A DNA stretch of 64,000 bases from Pelecanus crispus (GCF_030463565.1 NC_134652.1:7715897-7779896), one strand, 5' to 3'; positions 38,528-50,179 are shown, numbered from the stretch's first letter. The notes: generated by a model not told the origin, from the letters alone. Numbers and translations: made by a program.

Positions 38528-41500
38528 GGCATCAAGCTGCTACTGTTATTTCAGAATTTGATAGAATTTTATAAATTGCCATTTGATGGTGTATTTTCCT
38601 GAATATCCTAGAAGCTGTCATGGGTATTTTTCAATTAACAGTAACAAAACCAAGAACAATAAAAAGAAAAAAGAATAGCTTTAATAAATATAGCTATTCC
38701 ATTTCTTCAGAGCTTCTATGTACACGTCTTACTTAATCACTCCCTATCAGCAGTTTTCTGTTCTGTTTTTGACGTGCGCTACTTCTCTCCAAGCTATTAA
38801 AAAGAAACGAATTTGGGTTCATGACTGTAAAAAGACTATTTTAGTGCTCAGAGAGACTAACTGTGAGGTCAGAATTCAGTGGGGTTTTCCCCCTTCGTTT
38901 TCTATTAGCCAGAATGTTGCATAATGTTTTTGCTAAGTAAAACTGTAACCAGGCTTAAAACCTTTTCTCCTACTAGAACAAAAAATATGACCCACGACTG
39001 ATATAGGGTAGAGTTTCGGCTTTTTTGAAAATACAATAGTGTGGGTATCTTCAGAAAAGGCTTTGGAGGAGTTTGTTGCCTAGGGCTGTGTATTTTGGTT
39101 TTGTCCTCTTGAATCTAGGCTTTCGCAATGTTGGAAAAGGAACAGGGGAAGGGGAGAATGGTTAATTAAAAATTCTTGCCTCACCTTCTTGTTCCTCTGG
39201 AGTGATGACACCTCACACAGTACAGTAATAGGGAAAGGTGGTTTGCCCAGGTAGGATATCAGCAGAGCCAGATTCCCTTGCCAATTCTACCAGCAATATC
39301 TGTCCTGCTCCAGGGTAAAAACTATCCAGCCTCAGCTTCATCCTCCCTAGTGTGGAGATGCCAGTGATCTTTGCTTGGTGTCAGAAAGACATGGTCATTA
39401 TTGTGCATAAAATGCTGTGAGCTTCTTGGTTTTTTATGTTTGCAGTGATTAAGTTGTCTTCTGTTTGGGCAGGTCTTGTTCAGTAAGTAGTGCTGATTGC
39501 AAGTCTCTCTGAACACCTAGAGTACTACTAGAGCAATAGGGTTAAAATAACAGTTGAGTCCTCTGTAGCATATATCAGCTCACTTTATGGAGCTTTTTCA
39601 TTTTACTCTAATAAGGATATGGTGTTCATGATTCATTACTGCTAGGAGTGTGACATCTGAAACAATATTTATGTTTCTTGATAGGAGAGAATTATTTTGT
39701 TGCAATGATGAAGCAAAATATATGTAAAGTGTTGTGAGAAATGTAAACACCTGGGGCATGCTAGACCTCGCAGATTTCAGCCAAGCTCTCCTCACGTGTT
39801 ATATACTATCAGAAAGTACTGCACTTGAGCCGTTAGTTATTTTGACATTACAGTGTTCTACTCTAGCTTTTAGCAAAGCCAACAGAACACAAAATTCCAG
39901 GTTAAGGTCCTCACACGCTTCAGTTAATGAATATGAAATCAACACTCATAAAACAATGGAGTTCACTTGTTTAATGAAACAGTAGGGACTGGGTTGGTGG
40001 TAGAGCTGGGATTAGTCACCTAGAAAGGAGGAAATAATCTGCTGTTTCAAAAAAAAAAAAAAAGGCAAATTTCTCTGCCTCAAGTAGCATATTTCAGAGC
40101 AGAGCAGTCACAACAGAGGAGCAGTTATGGGAAACACCTTTTGCTGTCATTCACCATCATCTGATGATGGTGGTTACATCCAGCCCTGAAGCTAGTGACC
40201 ATGGATTACAGACATTTAGAAATATTGCAAAGCAAAACAGATTTGTTCTGTAGAATAAAAATGCCTGTGGAAAAATGGGTAAATTCTGGGATAGATATTT
40301 ATTGTAGAATTGCATACCAAGTCTTCTAATCAATGGTAGTTCAATCAATGCATTCAGTTGAAAACGAGTGTTCATAAAATTAAATTGCAACTTTTTCTGC
40401 TGCTCATGTACTTGACAAAGCCCATACATAAAAATAATTCTCCCACTACAAATGAAGTCATAAAATGAACAAAACACATCTTAAAGTGGAATGTTAGGAG
40501 AAAGCTACTTGGAGACTAAACTCGTAATCTAATAGCAATCAGGTAATGGGATAGTATCCATGGGGAGTAATAGGACTGACTAGCATGAGCTGAGGGACTC
40601 TACAGATGGGGCTGGATTCCTTCTTGGTGAGATTCATTAAACAGTGGAAGAGTATCCAAATGAAGGATTCAAAGAGGTGAGCTGGCAGGAGTCGCAGTAA
40701 AGGAAGCCTGATGGTCTTTGTGGTTTCAAACTTCTTGTATTGGATAAAAAGATGGGGAAAAGCTAACAGAGCTAGAGAGAAGTATTCTGAAGCAAACATG
40801 TTAAAGAAAAGAACGTGGAAGAACCTGGGCAATATTGAAATCTGCAGCAAAATTTACTTTGATTTTCATGAGAAGAGAATCTCAAGTAGGGAGTCTTGCC
40901 ATTTATAACCAGTGCTACATATGACAGAATAACATGAAAGAATAAGCAACAGAAGTGGTGTGGGGGGATACGTTGTGGCAATGGGAGTCATCATTAAATG
41001 ATCATTTACCTTCTATGTTCCTCTAATTTCTCCCACATTAAGCCTTTTCTGCTTCATATTTTGCTCATGTAACAATAGAGGCCTTTAATGGCTGCTGTGA
41101 GTGACGCTGTGAAGCAGGGAAAAATAAGCAGCCAAAGAAGAAGAGAAGATAAAAGAAATGGAGACAGAGAATAAACCCAGACGTTGAAGCATAGATAAAA
41201 TGGATACAGTGCACACACACACATACATACAGAGTGAGAGAATAGTTCTGATAGCAAATACAAATCTGTACATTTGGAGGGGGAGGTGACCATAAACCAG
41301 CCTGGCTGTGAATACGCTGCAAAATGTTTTGTTTTCTGTTTTTAAATATCACTTCCTTAGTCTAGATGGAACTGTGCTGAAAACATACAGAAGGCTTCAT
41401 TAGAAGTTATGTTGTTTTTTTCTCCTGGTGATGTAGGTCATTAAAGTCCAAGCTCTCTTCTCCCCTATTTTTTCAGACATGAGTTTGCATGAAAGAGCAG

Positions 41501-41997
41501 AGCAATGCATTTCCAAATAGTGTTCTTATCTCTGCAAAATGTTATTATGCAAACTATAATCAAACTAGATGACAGTCCTCCAGACAAACCTTTAGTATTA
41601 CAAGTTTTCAAAGCTCCAGGGCAAATTGTTGTTAGTGGGATAGTTAATTAAATGGAAGTTGGATTTTATTACTCTGTATAAACAACTAAGAAGAGCTGGA
41701 ATGATGTTGGTCCTCTGTGGTTTTTTCCTTTCTGTTTGACAAATATTAATCGAACTTCTTGCCCCATGAAAACTGCAATTCATGGCAACGCAGTCACTAC
41801 ACAACATCGGGTAGCCGTTGCTCTCTTCTGCTCCTACTCTTTACCCATCACCAGGGCAGATGGGCACTTTGGGATAATGCAGGAAGCAGGAAACGCTTTT
41901 TCCTTCTTTAGCTCATGGGGAGAGATCCCCTTTGGGTTTAGGGCACAGGATAACCTCTGGCCTGCCCATTTTTCACAGGTTGCCACCAAGCCTTTTC
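38528..41997. other. intergenic, no gene recognised
   Basis: A+T-rich. Contains a 15-base A run (40049-40063) and a short CA/CATA tract (about 41212-41231). The open frames are short and featureless. Confidence 0.5.
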
Positions 41998-42252
41998 ACG
42001 TGCAAAGTACCTTTTGCGTGTGGTGCGAGAACTCCCAGGCGCGGGGGGCGGGGGGTGGATTTTCTGCGAGTCCTGCCTTTACCTTTGAGGGGTGCTCTGG
42101 GCTGGGGTGCTCTGGGCTGAGCCGCCTTGTCCCAGCGGGGGCCAGGGGCCCACCCCCGGCTGCAGCCCTGACCCGCGCCGGGGCGGTGGGGCGCGGGCGC
42201 TGTCCGTGGTGCTGCAGGCGCACGGGCACCCTGGCTCCCGGCGCTTCGCGTC
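41998..42252. promoter_or_regulatory. isolated CpG island
   Basis: By hand count about 24 CpG dinucleotides fall within about 255 bases that are roughly 70% G+C, in a window where CpG is otherwise scarce. GC-box-like GGGGCGGGG-type strings occur (GGGGGCGGGG near 42048, CGGGGCGGTGGGGCG near 42178). Unmethylated islands like this usually mark promoters. No recognisable coding exon overlaps it; frames open on both strands are a consequence of the base composition. It lies about 7 kb before the receptor gene on the plus strand and could serve that gene through an upstream non-coding exon, a separate non-coding transcript, or neither. Confidence 0.55.
42091..42121 (+). repeat. short tandem duplication in the CpG island
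   Basis: GGTGCTCTGGGCTG is repeated twice head to tail, separated by one base. It is small and probably a slippage product. Confidence 0.7.
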
Positions 42253-43009
42253 TGCAGGGATCAGCCCTAAGAGCAAGTTTCTCCAGGGCTCAGCATTCAG
42301 TCTGCAGGTGTTTCTGGGAGCTAATTCCCACAGTCTGTTTTAGCTTGGGGCATGTATTGGTATTGCACTCTGCATCCCTTCAGGGCTGGTGAGCAGAGGA
42401 GAAATGCCCATTTTTCTGCGGGTGGGGTAGGAATTGTTGGGTGTGATGCATATGCAAATCCACCTTCATACATTATCATTTTGGTTGTTCCTTGTAAGAG
42501 GAACCTTTCAGCCTTTCGATCAAAGACATTCACATACCTTTCCCCAGGTTAGTCCTGACTTAGCTATAAAAAAAACGCATGAGCACACTTTACCGTGATA
42601 TGTCAGCACTATTGCCTAAAATCATAATTATAAATGAAGAAAGAAACTTCTAGCTCTGATATTTCTAAAGGTTTTGCCCCACTTTTTTTTTTCTAGTGTT
42701 GTATATCCTGTCTAGGGGAACTCTGAAGACAGTAACTGCCTCTTACTCCATTAAGGTGCTAACACGATAAGGCATTGTTTCAGTCGTGGTTTTACAGAAA
42801 CTGTATTATCACTGTAATATAAATCTTGAATTCCATTGATGTCTGTCCAGACAACTGGGAGATGGTCAGCCTTGTTTACCCAGTCCCTATTTTTCAGCAA
42901 TATTCTGCTTTAGCATGCTCAATCAACAACTTCAACATGAATACTTCTTGAATCATCACATATTTTAAACCACTTATCCTGTGTTTAGAAATTTAAAAAA
43001 CTCCACATA
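42253..43009. other. intergenic, nothing recognised
   Basis: No gene is seen. A donor-like CTG|GTGAGC lies at 42389 and an octamer ATGCAAAT at 42452-42459; both can occur by chance. Confidence 0.45.
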
Positions 43010-43081
43010 CCCCCCCCCCAAAAAAAAAACCCTAAAAAAAACCCAACCCAAACCCTACACCAAAACCTAACACTAAAAAAA
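43010..43081. repeat. C/A-rich low-complexity tract with CCCTAA-like words
   Basis: A C9 run, an A10 run and then irregular CCCTAAA, CCCAA and CCTAACA words follow one another. It superficially resembles degenerate telomeric repeat but lacks any run of exact CCCTAA units, so I class it as simple sequence. Confidence 0.7.
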
Positions 43082-46000
43082 TCAGGTCAGCTTCTTCCTT
43101 GGTCATTAATTCCTGCGTGGATTTGGCTGGCAAAGGAAATCTAAGTGTGGGTAAGGATGTGGGGGAATGAAGCCTGCTTGTATCAAGTCTCTCAGTAGCA
43201 ATCCTGCAGGAAGGCAAGAGCAGAAAAAGAAGAATCACTGGATTGTACTGATTGAAGTGTCTTGGGACTGAAATATTTTTACAAAGTGACTCTGCTGACC
43301 CTGCCTTTCTCCCTACTTTGTAGATCTGCTGCTCTGAGCAGATGCCAAGATCAGCAACAGTAAAAGTTCATCTGGCAAATGTTCAAGTGCTGTTCTAGTG
43401 GATCTGCACAGGCACTGGTGCACAAATCTTCACATCGAAGAACCATAAAGAACACTAGAAAATCTTAGGACTTAAGCCTCAGCTGTGCCCATGTGTGCGG
43501 GTGTGCATATATATGAATTTTAATTCTATCTTTTCAACATTATCAATGGGAATATTGTTGAAAAGGATGATAATGGAGTTATTTTCAAGTAGGATTGAGT
43601 GAAGTCCACAGTCTAGATTTGTGTTGATGTATGATGGAAAGGAACCTCCTGAAGCCCAAGCCTCATGCAAGCAATCATGCCACATGCATGTGATAAATGG
43701 ATCAAGCTTTCTGTTAAAAACAGGTGTTTTATCCCCCGTAAAACATTGATTATTCCAAAAGCCAGCACTTCAAAGGGGCAATTTGTTGCCCTCCCACTTA
43801 GAAGTGTTCTACTTTCCATCCTAAATTTGCCCATGGTGAATTTGTTCTTTCATTAGTATTCTTCCTTAGCTTAAATACATCTTTACCTTCCCTGGAGTTT
43901 ACCACCCTCCCCAGTGTTTTTAAAGAATACAGTGCAATTCTGCTCCAGTGAATAGACATTTATAGCAAGAAAATTGTCCAGAGATTGTAACAAAGTAGAG
44001 ACAAATTCACCCTGGAATCTGTCACAAGGTAGTAGATTTTCTTTTCCTTGCACTTTCAAATGCACTGCCTGCTCCTTTGTATAGACCTGCAACAGAATTG
44101 ACTCCATCCTAAGTGACAGTGAAAATGCTTATTATCAAGTGACCTTGATCCTGCCTTTTATGACAAGTTCTTCCTCTGTAATGGTACCAAAGTTCCTCCC
44201 ATTCTCCTTGAGGTTTTCGAAGTTTCTCTGTGTAATAGTGCAGTCATAATCTCTGGTTCCAAACTTGGTGGTTCTATCAAATTCAGTCAGTGTGGTCCTG
44301 CTTTTTGTGTTAACATAATAAAATGAAAAGAGCTACCACGGCTGGTCAATCCCAAGCAAGGTTCTTGAGGAGCATGAATAGTTGCTGTCTTCTGGTCCAA
44401 TTCCTTCAGAAATGTTGTTCTTTGCCTACCTCACAGTTCTTGGGATATTTCCTCTGTTATAGATGATGGTTTCTCATATGCTACTACATCATGTGTTGTG
44501 CAAACCCAAACTGAGAAGAACTACTACATATCCTATGTTGAGAAAAATCAGTTTAACACCACAGAGATGGAACGTTAATTTGACAAAAACTTCCTTTGAT
44601 ATCTCCTCTCTCTCTCTCTCTTTCTTCTGTCCTTGAATCTGGTCTAAAACCTACTGTAAAACTGTCAGACTAAAAGGCCTGCACTTTCTCATCACATTGC
44701 CCGCCCCTGCTTCCTATTCTTACGGACAGGTGGCCCATTTGCTTTTTTTCAGTCACAGGGTTGCGTTCACATACCATAAAGATAGGAAAAGCTGTTACTT
44801 CTTACCCCGCAGTTCCATGTGCCAGTTCTTGCAGGGCATTAGCTAGCTCCTGGCAGACAGTATGAGTTTATTCACTTCTACATTGACTTTTACCTTGTTG
44901 TGGTAATTGAGACCCAGTACCTCCATTCCCAGGAAACCACTTGTATTTTTCCTCAGTTTTTACACTGTTATCTTTATTTTAGCACAAGATCTTTGTCATC
45001 TAAGGAACCAGCTCACTTTTCTCACATCACTTTACTCATCAGACTAAGAATTCTGTGCATACAGGGAAGAGTAGAGCCCCTATTGTTTATTTAGCATGCA
45101 AAATCAAGCATGTTTTGACTTAAATTTAAGCCTCCTCTTCACTCAAGTTGTTAAGCTCCTCTTCAGCTTAAATGTATTATTTTCAGCTGAATCCTGAGTT
45201 TATCAAATTTTGGTACCTTGAATTTGAGAAAAGCAGTAACAAAACCCAAAAACCTCCAAGCCAACCAAACAAAACCCTTAGTTGTAAACATGGTTTTTAA
45301 AGTTTAGAGACTGTGATGTTTTAGTACACAGTGGGGACAGACAGAATGCATTTATACGATTAAATGAGAGAAGGAAGGACGGGCTGCCCTGTCTTGAAAT
45401 TGCTGTGTGATACACAACCTTGTTCCCTGGCTGGTTATAAGAATTTGCTAAAGGAACCCTCAGCTCCACTTCATTCAACATAGGCAACACGTCTATTTTT
45501 ATTGTAGGCTCTGCAAGAACTACCTGATCTGCTCAGCACAGAACATTCCTGGAAGAATGTGAAAGACTTTTTAAAGGGCTTCTGTGATGCAAAGGAAGTT
45601 GTGTTTTACAGAAAAAAGACACATATCAAATAAATAAGAACATAGAAAACTAACACCTGAAACTGTGAGACTTTAACAACAGAAGAACATTTTTTGGCCT
45701 GTAAAGCCTAAATAACAGAAGAGAGGGCCTGCCAGCTTAAGAAGTACTACTGAGCTTTGCAAGTGTAGCTGCTAGGATCAGATCTCAATTCCTGGCTGAT
45801 GCTGTTTTAGTTAGGAACTACAGGGGTGATTAGACATGCACGTAAGGAACAGCATTAGTGCTTTAAAGAGGTTTACCGCTTTCTGAAAGTCACACAGCAG
45901 CTTACAATGTTTGTACTCAAAGTGTCTGTGCAGAGTTGGACAGGTTAGCATAAGAGATCATGAAAGCTCAGCTGTGAAAGGTTTCTGTAAAGTCTTGGTT

Positions 46001-46906
46001 TGGCTCCAGATATAACATTTTCCATTGACTCAAGGAAGACCAGGGTTTCAATTAGGCACTAATCTACGTTCCTATGTGTGACACCCTTATACACTTGGAA
46101 TGTCAAAACAGTTCTAATATGACAGTAATGCAGTTTCTGTGACCTTTTCTCTTTTAATAAGAAAATTCTGTGTGTGAAATAGACTTATACTCAGTTCAGG
46201 AGAGACTTTGTCATCTAGCCTAGGGAATTCTAAACAAGATCAATATTTACTATTTTACAAGGAGAGGGGATTTCTTTGGGGTAAAATGCTGAAATACTTT
46301 CTCTATTCAAGCCCCTATTAAATATTATCTTTCCAGGTCTTGGCTGTAGAGTACAGTTGAACTGAAGAAATTTTCTGCCTGAAGCCAAAACAAACAGAAA
46401 ATCACTAACAGAAATAGGGTGGGAGCCTTCAAACAGAAGGTGTACTGGTTACTGGTTTCAGAGGTGAACAAAATACATTTAAGTTAAAGGTAAGAGAAAA
46501 ACACAGGAAGATTACTTAGTACAGCTTGAAATAGAAGAACCTCTAAGGTTGCTTACGGGTTTTTGTGACCTGAGTGTTAAGGTGCCTTTGAAGGCTGCTT
46601 TAGATGATATTTTATTTGATTTTTATTCTCACATAAAGAAGTATAAACCTTTTTCTCATAGGGATACAATGAGGATATTTACTGGATCTACTCTGCAGCT
46701 CTTGGGAATGAAACAGAAAAATCACTTAGTTAAAAATGTGATTTTCAATTGTTATGTGTGCACTGATATTAATGTGAGGCTTCTTTCCTAGAATAAGCCT
46801 TGCAGTTCCAGTAGGATGTGGGCAGTATGAAGGCCATTTACATATGCTCCCTGTTCAGTTTTCTATGTCTTTTGGCTTATATTATGACCATGTTCAAAGC
46901 CTACTG
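43082..46906. other. intergenic, no gene recognised
   Basis: A+T-rich, with a (CT)n tract at 44604-44622. Short frames only. Confidence 0.5.
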
Positions 46907-46928
46907 AAATCCTACTTCAGTAGGATTT
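46907..46928. repeat. short perfect hairpin
   Basis: AAATCCTAC and GTAGGATTT are exact reverse complements separated by TTCA, giving a 9-bp stem with a 4-base loop. It is isolated and may be chance. Confidence 0.7.
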
Positions 46929-48741
46929 AAATCAGACCATACTTTTCTCCCACGTTAAGTGAAATGATTGCATATATAGGTTTTAGGAATTACTTTTGCA
47001 GCATGCTGCTTATCACCAAATAGTACAGTTGCATTGGGTGGTGAAAGCAGTAGGAATCCCCTTTTTCATTGCCTCTTTGCAACCTCTACCCTCAGGTTCC
47101 TAGGTCCCTCTCCTATTCTGGATTTGGGTATGTAGAGATAAATACTATATTCCTCTGGGTCCCATCCAGCTCAGATAGGTGAGATTGGATTCTGAAGTGG
47201 GATATAGCATCCCTTTTTTTTTTTTTTGTATGGGTCACGGATAGGTTACTACATCCATGAAGTGAAGGATGGCACTCCTGAGCAATGTGGCTACATGCTT
47301 GTTCTCCCCTTGGGCTGGAACTATAGCCATATTCCAGTCCATAGCATAATCTAACCATAAATGCAGCAGCACAGAGTCAGCACTTATCAGGTTTGAAATG
47401 CCCATCCATCATAAGTAATTGTGGGAGAACAGCTCCAGTCTGAGCAAGGGATACACAAGATTAGTTTCTGTTTTAAGATTAGGAAAAGGATTACGATACA
47501 AATGAAATCTATTTAAACTTTTGGTTTATGTCAAATTACATCAAATCAAAAGATGGATATGGGTCTGCTCATAGCCTCATAGAAAATAATGGGTTAATAT
47601 TTCCTTAGAGTAGTCTAAGAGATTAGGACATAAACTGTCCATTGAAGCTGTGTCTAAATCCCCTGAGTGTCTTGCAAAACCTAGCAATGTTTCCTGCTCT
47701 GAAGTATTCAGAAGTTGTTAGGCCGTTCCATTTGTTTTTTCATTTCCCTAGCTAGTATAAATGGATGCAGTGGAGTTTCACTATTTTTCACCAGCTGAGG
47801 TCCTGGTCCCAGAAGTGGTTGAAATGAAGGAGATTTAAGGGACAATTAGAGCGATAGCTAAGAGCTGGATGGAGACGTCTGCTTAAATGTGTGTTCTCTA
47901 AGCACCTATCCTGATTTTTTGCTTTCTAATGTCTGAAACAAACAAAACAAGTATAGACTATTTTACAGACTGGTTAGCACTTGTTGTCTAGTACAGAAAA
48001 GGTTAACAAACCTACTGCAGGAATGAAGAAATACCCCAAATATTTTTTGGCAGCTGCAATACTAGAAACAGTTTGGTGTAGTTCACTGCAGGTGAATCCT
48101 TACAGCTAAGCTATTTGGATGCTAATATTTCCTTTGAGATGCTCGCATGTGTTTACTTTTAAAGACTCATAAACCCCACTGAAAATACTCACAATGGGTG
48201 AGCAAACATTGTATCACCATTAGAAAATAAATTTAAATAAAATAAGATCCTTTGTGCTACATGCTAAATGCACGTTTCTAATCCTAACTTCATTCACCAG
48301 GTACGTAGCTGAGTCCCTCTAGTGGGATAAACATTTATTTGGCTTTAGCACATTATTAAAATTCTATTTTACAGCCACATTATAGTAGCAAATTCACAGG
48401 TAGCTTTTTTTGGACACTCTGAGGGCTGTGGCAAAGTGAATCTTGGATTAGATACTGTGCAGGCTAGTGTTAATGAATGCAAATTGATTTTCAGCTGTGA
48501 GGGGCAATTATAGATGCACTGGAAGGAGAAGGGGCTTTTTGAAAGGATATTCAAGAACTAATTACTATCAGTAAGAAACACGCAAAGAGCAACGTAATAC
48601 CCAGGACAGCCAATAGGGATAAAAGCTTATACACAAATCTGTCATGACCTAGTAGTGAAGACTGTTTAAAAACACTGATCTCCACTTAGCTTGTAAATGC
48701 GCATCACCCTCTTTCTCACTCACACATTCTCGCTCTCTCTG
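46929..48741. other. intergenic upstream of the receptor gene
   Basis: No gene recognised. There is a T run near 47213-47227. A promoter or upstream non-coding exon of the receptor gene could lie here but is not identifiable. Confidence 0.45.
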
Positions 48742-48763
48742 ACACACACACACACACACGCAC
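48742..48763. repeat. (AC)n microsatellite
   Basis: About ten AC units with one CG interruption near the end, preceded by a CT-rich stretch. It lies about 380 bases upstream of the receptor start codon and is likely polymorphic. Confidence 0.9.
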
Positions 48764-48956
48764 GCTCCTGGATTTGCAGAAGACAGACATCTAGGGCACC
48801 TCTTGGCATCCACAGGAAAATCATATGGGATTAAAAAACCACAGCAGTAAGTACTCACTGCATTAAATGTTTATTAAGTGGCATGCTGTCAAAACCTATA
48901 TTTAATAGTAAATACAGGAAGGCTTTAATGGAAATTGGTTGTATTTGATTTTTCTT

Positions 48957-48958
48957 AG
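48957..48958 (+). other. candidate splice acceptor before the PRLHR leader
   Basis: TTGATTTTTCTTAG|GA has a short pyrimidine tract directly before AG, 186 bases ahead of the start codon. If used, the coding exon would start at 48959 and be joined to an upstream non-coding exon. This is a motif match only. Confidence 0.35.
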
Positions 48959-49012
48959 GAATTGCTGAAAGCTGCCTCTCGAGGATTACAACTTCACCTT
49001 TTGCTTTTACGG

Positions 49013-49081
49013 ATGCTTGTTTACTATCCATGTGGTAACCTCTGGACAGCCAGTAATCCATTCATTATCCACACTGATTGA
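49013..49081 (+). other. candidate upstream ORF in the PRLHR leader
   Basis: An ATG at 49013 opens a 22-codon frame ending at TGA 49079-49081, 63 bases before the receptor ATG. A second minimal one, ATG-TGG-TAA, lies inside it at 49030-49038 in another frame. If the messenger covers this stretch, both would be read before the main start and could lower translation. The extent of the transcript is unknown. Confidence 0.35.
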
Positions 49082-49144
49082 GTGCGGGAGTAGTGCAGTG
49101 GTAACTACTTCACTCAGCTGACGGCAGACGACAAAAGGAGTGAA

Positions 49145-50179
49145 ATGATGAATTCGGACAATTTAACCTCCCAAAGCTTCCTCTCTGTGATTCATAGCAA
49201 TGCCAGCAATTTATTCTCAGGGCTCCAGTTTGTTCAGACCTTCAAGCCACTCATCATCCCCTGCTACTCGCTAGTGGTTTTTATTGGTGTAATTGGGAAT
49301 TACCTTCTCATTTATGTTATCTGCAAGACAAAAAAAATGCACAATGTCACCAACTTTCTGGTAGGCAACCTGGCTTTCTCAGATATGCTCATGTGTGCAA
49401 CCTGTGTACCTCTGACTCTCGCGTATGCCTTTGAGCCCAGAGGATGGGTGTACGGGCGTTTCATGTGCTACTTTGTTTTCCTGATGCAACCTGTCACTGT
49501 GTTTGTGTCTGTCTTTACCTTGACTGTCATAGCTGTGGATAGGTATTATGCCATGGTGTATCCATTCCGCAGGAGGCTCACAATCCCTGTTTGTGCTTAT
49601 ATCCTGGCTGCTATTTGGCTGCTGAGCTGTACTTTGGCTGCCCCGGCCTTGGTCCACACTTACCATGCAGAGTTCCCAGAACTGGACTTCTCCATCTGCG
49701 AGGAGTTTTGGTTCCACATGAAAAGAGATCGCTTAGCTTATGCCTACAGTACTCTCATCATCACCTACGTACTGCCCTTGGCTGTCATCTCCCTGTCCTA
49801 CCTGAGAATCTCAGTCAAGCTCAAAAATCGTGTGGTTCCAGGAAACGTCACCCAGGGCCAAGCTGAGTGGGACCGAGCAAGGAGGAGAAAAACTTTTCGC
49901 TTGCTAGTCTTAGTGGTGGCAGCCTTTGGAGTCTGTTGGCTGCCTCTGCACATCTTCAACATGATAAAGGACATAGACATCAGCTTGATTGACAAGCAGT
50001 ACTTCAATTTTATCCAGCTGCTGTGCCACTGGTTTGCAATGATGTCTGCTTGTACCAATGCCTTCCTTTATGCCTGGCTCCATGACAGCTTCAGGGGGGA
50101 GCTGAAGAAAATGTTTTCCCGGCGAAAGAAGAAAATTGGACCCACTACAAATTGCATTATGGCCAGTGTGGTGCTGTAA
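49145..50179 (+). CDS. PRLHR: prolactin-releasing peptide receptor-like GPCR (PRLHR/GPR10 family)
   Basis: Complete single-exon class A receptor of 344 residues. Seven hydrophobic helices lie at about 36-59, 70-92, 108-129, 149-171, 199-222, 252-274 and 288-310. Visible landmarks: GN at 51-52 (TM1), D80 (TM2), C108 and C185 for the extracellular disulfide, DRY 132-134, W158, P211 and CWLP 264-267. Family signatures are HNVTNFL, CVPLTLAYAFEPRGW, RVVPGNVTQ with WDRARRR in loop 3, and LLCHW before TM7; these place it with receptors for prolactin-releasing peptide and related RFamides at the plasma membrane, known to affect feeding, stress and prolactin control. N-glycosylation sequons are at N6 and N19. 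The TM7 motif is NAFLY (305-309) rather than NPxxY. The tail ends SVVL, a possible PDZ ligand. Mammalian PRLHR is about 370 residues; the difference is mainly a shorter N-terminus. Two tandem ATGs (49145 and 49148) both have a purine at -3; the first is used here. Family certain; paralogue (PRLHR versus PRLHR2-like) undecided. Confidence 0.95.
   Translation: MMNSDNLTSQSFLSVIHSNASNLFSGLQFVQTFKPLIIPCYSLVVFIGVIGNYLLIYVICKTKKMHNVTNFLVGNLAFSDMLMCATCVPLTLAYAFEPRGWVYGRFMCYFVFLMQPVTVFVSVFTLTVIAVDRYYAMVYPFRRRLTIPVCAYILAAIWLLSCTLAAPALVHTYHAEFPELDFSICEEFWFHMKRDRLAYAYSTLIITYVLPLAVISLSYLRISVKLKNRVVPGNVTQGQAEWDRARRRKTFRLLVLVVAAFGVCWLPLHIFNMIKDIDISLIDKQYFNFIQLLCHWFAMMSACTNAFLYAWLHDSFRGELKKMFSRRKKKIGPTTNCIMASVVL

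Noticed and set aside
41736..42392. 218-codon open frame across the CpG island, the longest after the receptor
   Set aside because: It is open because of high G+C content; other frames on both strands are open too, the translation is rich in A, G, P and R with no domain, and the upstream half is ordinary A+T-rich sequence.
42452..42459. Octamer ATGCAAAT as a POU-factor site
   Set aside because: An 8-base word is expected a few times in 64 kb on two strands; no supporting neighbour motif here.
43010..43081. True interstitial telomere array
   Set aside because: No consecutive exact CCCTAA units; the tract is irregular C/A-rich simple sequence.
49379..49717. Minus-strand frames (also 49798-50058 and 49910-50236) opposite the receptor
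   Set aside because: Shadows of the real gene on the other strand.
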